A stretch of DNA of 8,976 bases from Pseudomonadota bacterium. Its GTDB lineage: Bacteria > Myxococcota_A > Polyangia > Polyangiales > Polyangiaceae. The notes below the pieces were generated by a model. That model worked only from the letters and a program-made list of their open reading frames with translations. It was not told where the DNA came from and searched no databases. Where the stretch lies: positions 1-8,976 of the forward strand of contig JAEYOT010000046.1 in the NCBI GenBank assembly GCA_023411445.1. The letters are read 5' to 3'. Below, in pieces: positions 6,362 through 8,976 of this stretch. Every line of letters begins with the position of its first letter. Within the stretch, counting starts at the first letter, position 1. Position numbers and translations under genes: made by a program.

Positions 6362-7666
6362 CTACGGCGCGCCCGTGAGCAAGCTGGACAGCAGCGTGGC
6401 CAGGCCGAGAAAGCTGAAGAATCCGCAGACGTCCGTGACGGTCGTCAAGATGATCGACGAGGCCGTGGCCGGATCGCGCTTGAGCGCGGTCAGGATGATG
6501 GGGACAGAGGCGCCGCTCGCCGCTGCGATCACCATCGAGCACACCATAGAGACGCCGATCACGAGCGCGAGCCCAGGGCTGTTGCTCCACCACAGCGTGC
6601 ACAGCGCGGTCACGGCCGCCACGGAGGCGCCGTTGACCAGCGCTGCCAATATCTCCTTCCGGCACACGCGCCACCAATGTCCGACGCGAATCTCTCGCAG
6701 GGCTAAGCCGCGGCTGGTGACGGCCAGCGCTTGCGCGCCGGTGTTACCCGCCTCACCGGCCACGACCGGCATCAACACCGCGAGCGCCGTGAACTTGGCC
6801 AGCGTCCCTTCGAACAAGCCGACCACGCTGGCGGCGATGAAGCCGGTCACCAAGTTGAGCAAGAGCCACGGCAAGCGACTCTTGACCGTGAACAGCGGCT
6901 TGGACAGCGCTCGCTCGTCCTTGCCGGCGCCGACCATCTGCTGCAAGTCGTCCGTGGCTGCGTGCTGCGCGGCTCGCACGAGCGCGTCGTAGGGCAAGAT
7001 GCCGAGCACGCGGCCGTCCAGATCAACGACCGGCAAGCTGGTCAGGGCGTGACGGTTCAGCAGGTCCACCACTTCGTCGCGAGTCGCCATCGGGCTCACG
7101 ACTGGACGACTGCGCTCGGCCAAGCTGCCCACCTTGGCCTGTGGGTGCGCGCCCAGCAAGCTCTGTAGCGAGACCACGCCGGTGAGCTTGCCGTCATCGT
7201 CGGCCAGCACTACGTCCGTGATCTTGCGCTTGGCCTTACGCAGGCGCGTCAGCGCCTCTTCCATAGTCGTGTCCTCGCGGAAGATAGTAACGCGGGGATC
7301 CATGATCCGACCCGCCGTGCCGGGCGGAAACTCTAGCGCTTCACGGATGTTGCGTTGCGCCAGCGCGGGTAGCGCCGACAGCAGGCGCTGGCTCGTCGCG
7401 TCGTCCAGGTGCGCGAGCCAGCGCGCCGCCTGCACGAAGTCTGCGGCGAGCAGCACCTCCCGCGCCCAGTTGGCATCCATGCAGCGCAGCGTGCGCGCGG
7501 CAGCGTCCACGCTCATGCGCGTGAGCACGCGCGACGTGCGCTCGATGTCCAGCGGCAGCAGCGCCTCGGCGGCTTCCTCCGGCTCGACCTGCTCCAGCAC
7601 CGCGCCGGCGGAGTGAGGGTGAGCGCTGAGGAACAGCAGCGAGAGACCGCGCAGCGCGTCGCTCAT
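6362..7666 (-). CDS. mgtE: Magnesium transporter/channel MgtE
   Basis: This is a full-length MgtE of 434 residues; family members have about 450. It has an N-terminal helical superfamily domain (about 1-118), two CBS domains (about 120-240) and a membrane domain with five predicted helices (about 265-430). Family signatures are PVVAGEAGNTGAQALAV (300-316) and TTVTDVCGFFSFLGLA (408-423). D412 corresponds by position to the pore aspartate of known MgtE. The protein should conduct magnesium into the cell as a homodimer, closed by magnesium binding to the cytosolic domains. The ATG overlaps the previous gene's TGA as ATGA, and GGGAGG lies 6 bases upstream, giving translational coupling. No riboswitch is possible directly upstream because the preceding gene is coding there. 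Confidence 0.96.
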   Translation of the reverse strand: MSDALRGLSLLFLSAHPHSAGAVLEQVEPEEAAEALLPLDIERTSRVLTRMSVDAAARTLRCMDANWAREVLLAADFVQAARWLAHLDDATSQRLLSALPALAQRNIREALEFPPGTAGRIMDPRVTIFREDTTMEEALTRLRKAKRKITDVVLADDDGKLTGVVSLQSLLGAHPQAKVGSLAERSRPVVSPMATRDEVVDLLNRHALTSLPVVDLDGRVLGILPYDALVRAAQHAATDDLQQMVGAGKDERALSKPLFTVKSRLPWLLLNLVTGFIAASVVGLFEGTLAKFTALAVLMPVVAGEAGNTGAQALAVTSRGLALREIRVGHWWRVCRKEILAALVNGASVAAVTALCTLWWSNSPGLALVIGVSMVCSMVIAAASGASVPIILTALKRDPATASSIILTTVTDVCGFFSFLGLATLLSSLLTGAP

Positions 7667-8562
7667 GGCGTGCCTCCCGGCAGCACGCTGCGGCGCAGGC
7701 TGGGCGGAGGCACGCTGCCGCGCTCCGGCTCACGCGGCTCGTCCAAGGCCAGCGCCACGCCGAGGAAGCGCGTCATCGCGGAGGCACCCAGCGCGCACAG
7801 CTCCGCCAACGCCGACGCGGTCTGATCGGCGCTGGGACCGCTGCTGGCCTGGCCCAGCTCGGTCTCGATCGCGCGAAATGTGGAGTAGCGCAGCGCGCCC
7901 AGCAAGCGGCGCTCGCGGTCGATCACCGGTAGCGCGTGGCTGCGCTTCCAGGCGGCGTGACGAGCGATCACCTCCAAGGAGTCGTGCGCGAACAGGGCCT
8001 CCGGATCGCGAGTCAGGATGGTGCTGAGCGGCGCTGCCTCGGGCGCCAACATCAGCTCGCGCATGTTCACGACGCCCGTCAGGCGCCGCTCGTCGTCGAT
8101 GGCGTACACGTAGTGCATCACACCGGCCGGGTGGGCGCGCAGCCGCTCCAGCACTTCGGCGACGGAGAGATCCTCCGGCATCGCGGGCGCGCGAGGATCG
8201 AGCCGGCCGCCAGCGCGGCGCGGCCCGTACTCGGTCATGCGCCTGAGATCCTCCGAGAGCGGTCGCTCCACCTGGGCGAGCAAACCTTCACGCGTCGCGC
8301 GCTCCATGCGAAACAAGAGGTCCGCGGCCAGGGCCGGCTGCGCCGCCGTGAGCACCTCCGCTCCCGTCTCCGCGGGGAGCCGAGCCAGCGCCTCGGCAGC
8401 GATCAGCGGCACCGCGCGCGCTAGCACGCCCGCAGCGCTGCTCGCGGGCAGCGCGCGCAGCACCTCGGCCGCGTCCTCGGCCGGCAGGCGCTCGATGTAG
8501 CGTGCCACTTCCTCGGCATGAGTGGCGGCGAACGCCTGGACCAAGAGCAGCTCGGCGCTCAT
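7663..8562 (-). CDS. MgtE N-domain plus CBS-pair protein without a channel domain
   Basis: The 299-residue product matches the cytosolic half of MgtE only. Residues 1-113 form the Ala/Leu-rich helical repeats of MgtE_N (for example YIERLPAEDAAEVLRALP, 22-39). Residues about 120-237 hold two CBS domains (MHYVYAIDDERRLTGVVN, 149-166; HALPVIDRERRLLGALRY, 209-226). The last 60 residues include one short hydrophobic helix (LAELCALGASAMTRFLGVAL, 252-271) and a Pro/Arg-rich tail, but no multi-helix channel. It is likely a soluble or membrane-touching regulator, perhaps sensing magnesium or nucleotides for the adjacent MgtE or MscS channel, which is inference. The ATG at 8562 overlaps the mscS-like stop as ATGA, with AGGAG 5 bases upstream. 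An in-frame GTG 27 codons further upstream lies inside the preceding gene and was rejected. It ends in an ATGA overlap with mgtE. Confidence 0.92.
   Translation of the reverse strand: MSAELLLVQAFAATHAEEVARYIERLPAEDAAEVLRALPASSAAGVLARAVPLIAAEALARLPAETGAEVLTAAQPALAADLLFRMERATREGLLAQVERPLSEDLRRMTEYGPRRAGGRLDPRAPAMPEDLSVAEVLERLRAHPAGVMHYVYAIDDERRLTGVVNMRELMLAPEAAPLSTILTRDPEALFAHDSLEVIARHAAWKRSHALPVIDRERRLLGALRYSTFRAIETELGQASSGPSADQTASALAELCALGASAMTRFLGVALALDEPREPERGSVPPPSLRRSVLPGGTP
7673..7678 (-). promoter_or_regulatory. Ribosome-binding site for mgtE
   Basis: GGGAGG on the minus strand stands 6 bases before the mgtE ATG, inside the last codons of the upstream gene. It confirms the start within the ATGA overlap. 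Confidence 0.75.
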
Positions 8563-8976
8563 CGCCGCTCCTTGCGCACGATCAGCGTGGAGCGCGCGTC
8601 GGCGAAGCGTCGCGCCGGGATCGAGACGTCGCCTTCGGCGCACTCCAAAATGACGGACGTCTCGGCGATGCGAACGATGCGACCCTCGACGCCGTCGATC
8701 TGCACCACCTGCCCAACTTGGTACAGCCTCTGCACATAGTGCGCCGACAAGATGTTCGCCACCAGATCGCGCCCGCCGAGGCCGAACGCCAGGGCCGCGC
8801 CGATGAGCAGGCCTCCCATCACGACCAGCAGCGTGGCCTTCAAGAACGAAATATCGATGCCGAGCTGCTCGATCGCGATCAGCACGGTGCCGAGCAGGAG
8901 CGCCATCTCGGTCACGCGCCCGAGCCGCTCCGCCGCCGTCACGTTCGCGGCCGTGGCGGTGCTGGTCACCACGTGG
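8559..8976 (-). CDS. MscS-family mechanosensitive channel, 3' part; 5' end beyond the window
   Basis: The frame is open to the right edge, so the first part of the gene is missing and the GTG at 8972 is probably an internal valine. The visible 139 codons contain a hydrophobic helix (8906-8859) and a Gly/Ala-rich second helix (8843-8772) ending in AALAFGLGGRDLVANIL. That is the pore-lining TM3 signature of MscS channels. A beta-domain (about 8717-8616) follows, with QVVQIDGVEGRIVRI and a closing SIPAR. MscS channels open under membrane tension and release ions in osmotic downshock. The protein stops about 18 residues after the beta-domain, so the large C-terminal alpha/beta cage of E. coli MscS is absent, as in compact CmpX-like members. 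Its stop overlaps the next start as ATGA. Confidence 0.92.
   Translation of the reverse strand, partial: HVVTSTATAANVTAAERLGRVTEMALLLGTVLIAIEQLGIDISFLKATLLVVMGGLLIGAALAFGLGGRDLVANILSAHYVQRLYQVGQVVQIDGVEGRIVRIAETSVILECAEGDVSIPARRFADARSTLIVRKERR
8568..8572 (-). promoter_or_regulatory. Ribosome-binding site for the MgtE_N-CBS gene
   Basis: AGGAG on the minus strand stands 5 bases before the ATG at 8562, inside the end of the mscS-like gene. It selects this ATG over the upstream in-frame GTG. Confidence 0.75.

Noticed and set aside
8563..8643. A 27-codon upstream extension of the MgtE_N-CBS protein
   Set aside because: It is Arg-rich, lies inside the mscS-like gene, and AGGAG stands directly before the ATG at 8562.

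Overview
The window is high-GC DNA densely packed with bacterial genes. The predicted proteins point to a myxobacterium-like organism (Myxococcota): Ser/Gly/Ala-rich von Willebrand A lipoproteins, a cytosolic eukaryotic-type Ser/Thr kinase fused to a response-regulator receiver domain, and several lipoproteins of little-studied families. This is inferred from protein style and base composition; there is no rRNA or other taxonomic marker. No tRNA, rRNA, CRISPR array, insertion sequence or phage gene was seen, and no gene-free stretch exceeds about 200 bases.

Left part (1-2037). The first 22 codons of a Ppx/GppA-type phosphatase run off the left edge on the minus strand. It follows folE (GTP cyclohydrolase I) by only 4 bases, so the two probably form an operon. 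A HAD-superfamily phosphatase diverges from folE with almost no space between the start codons. Its 3' end overlaps, tail to tail, a minus-strand LEA14-like lipoprotein gene. A 42-codon minus-strand reading frame just upstream of that lipoprotein looks like the tail of a real protein and may be a small gene or a remnant.

Middle (2036-4947). A plus-strand vWA-domain lipoprotein gene meets a minus-strand kinase-receiver gene stop codon to stop codon with no base between. The roughly 200 bases upstream of the kinase hold a perfect 7-bp inverted repeat and an alternative, less likely start.

Right part (4948-8976). Four minus-strand genes read as one transcription unit: an MscS-type mechanosensitive channel (5' end beyond the window), a channel-less MgtE N-domain plus CBS-pair protein, a complete MgtE magnesium channel/transporter, and a DUF4403-like lipoprotein. 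The first three are joined by two ATGA stop/start overlaps, each preceded by a good ribosome-binding site, so translation is probably coupled. The lipoprotein follows after 34 bases. This cation/osmotic cassette, with an extra free-standing MgtE sensor module, is the most interesting system in the window.
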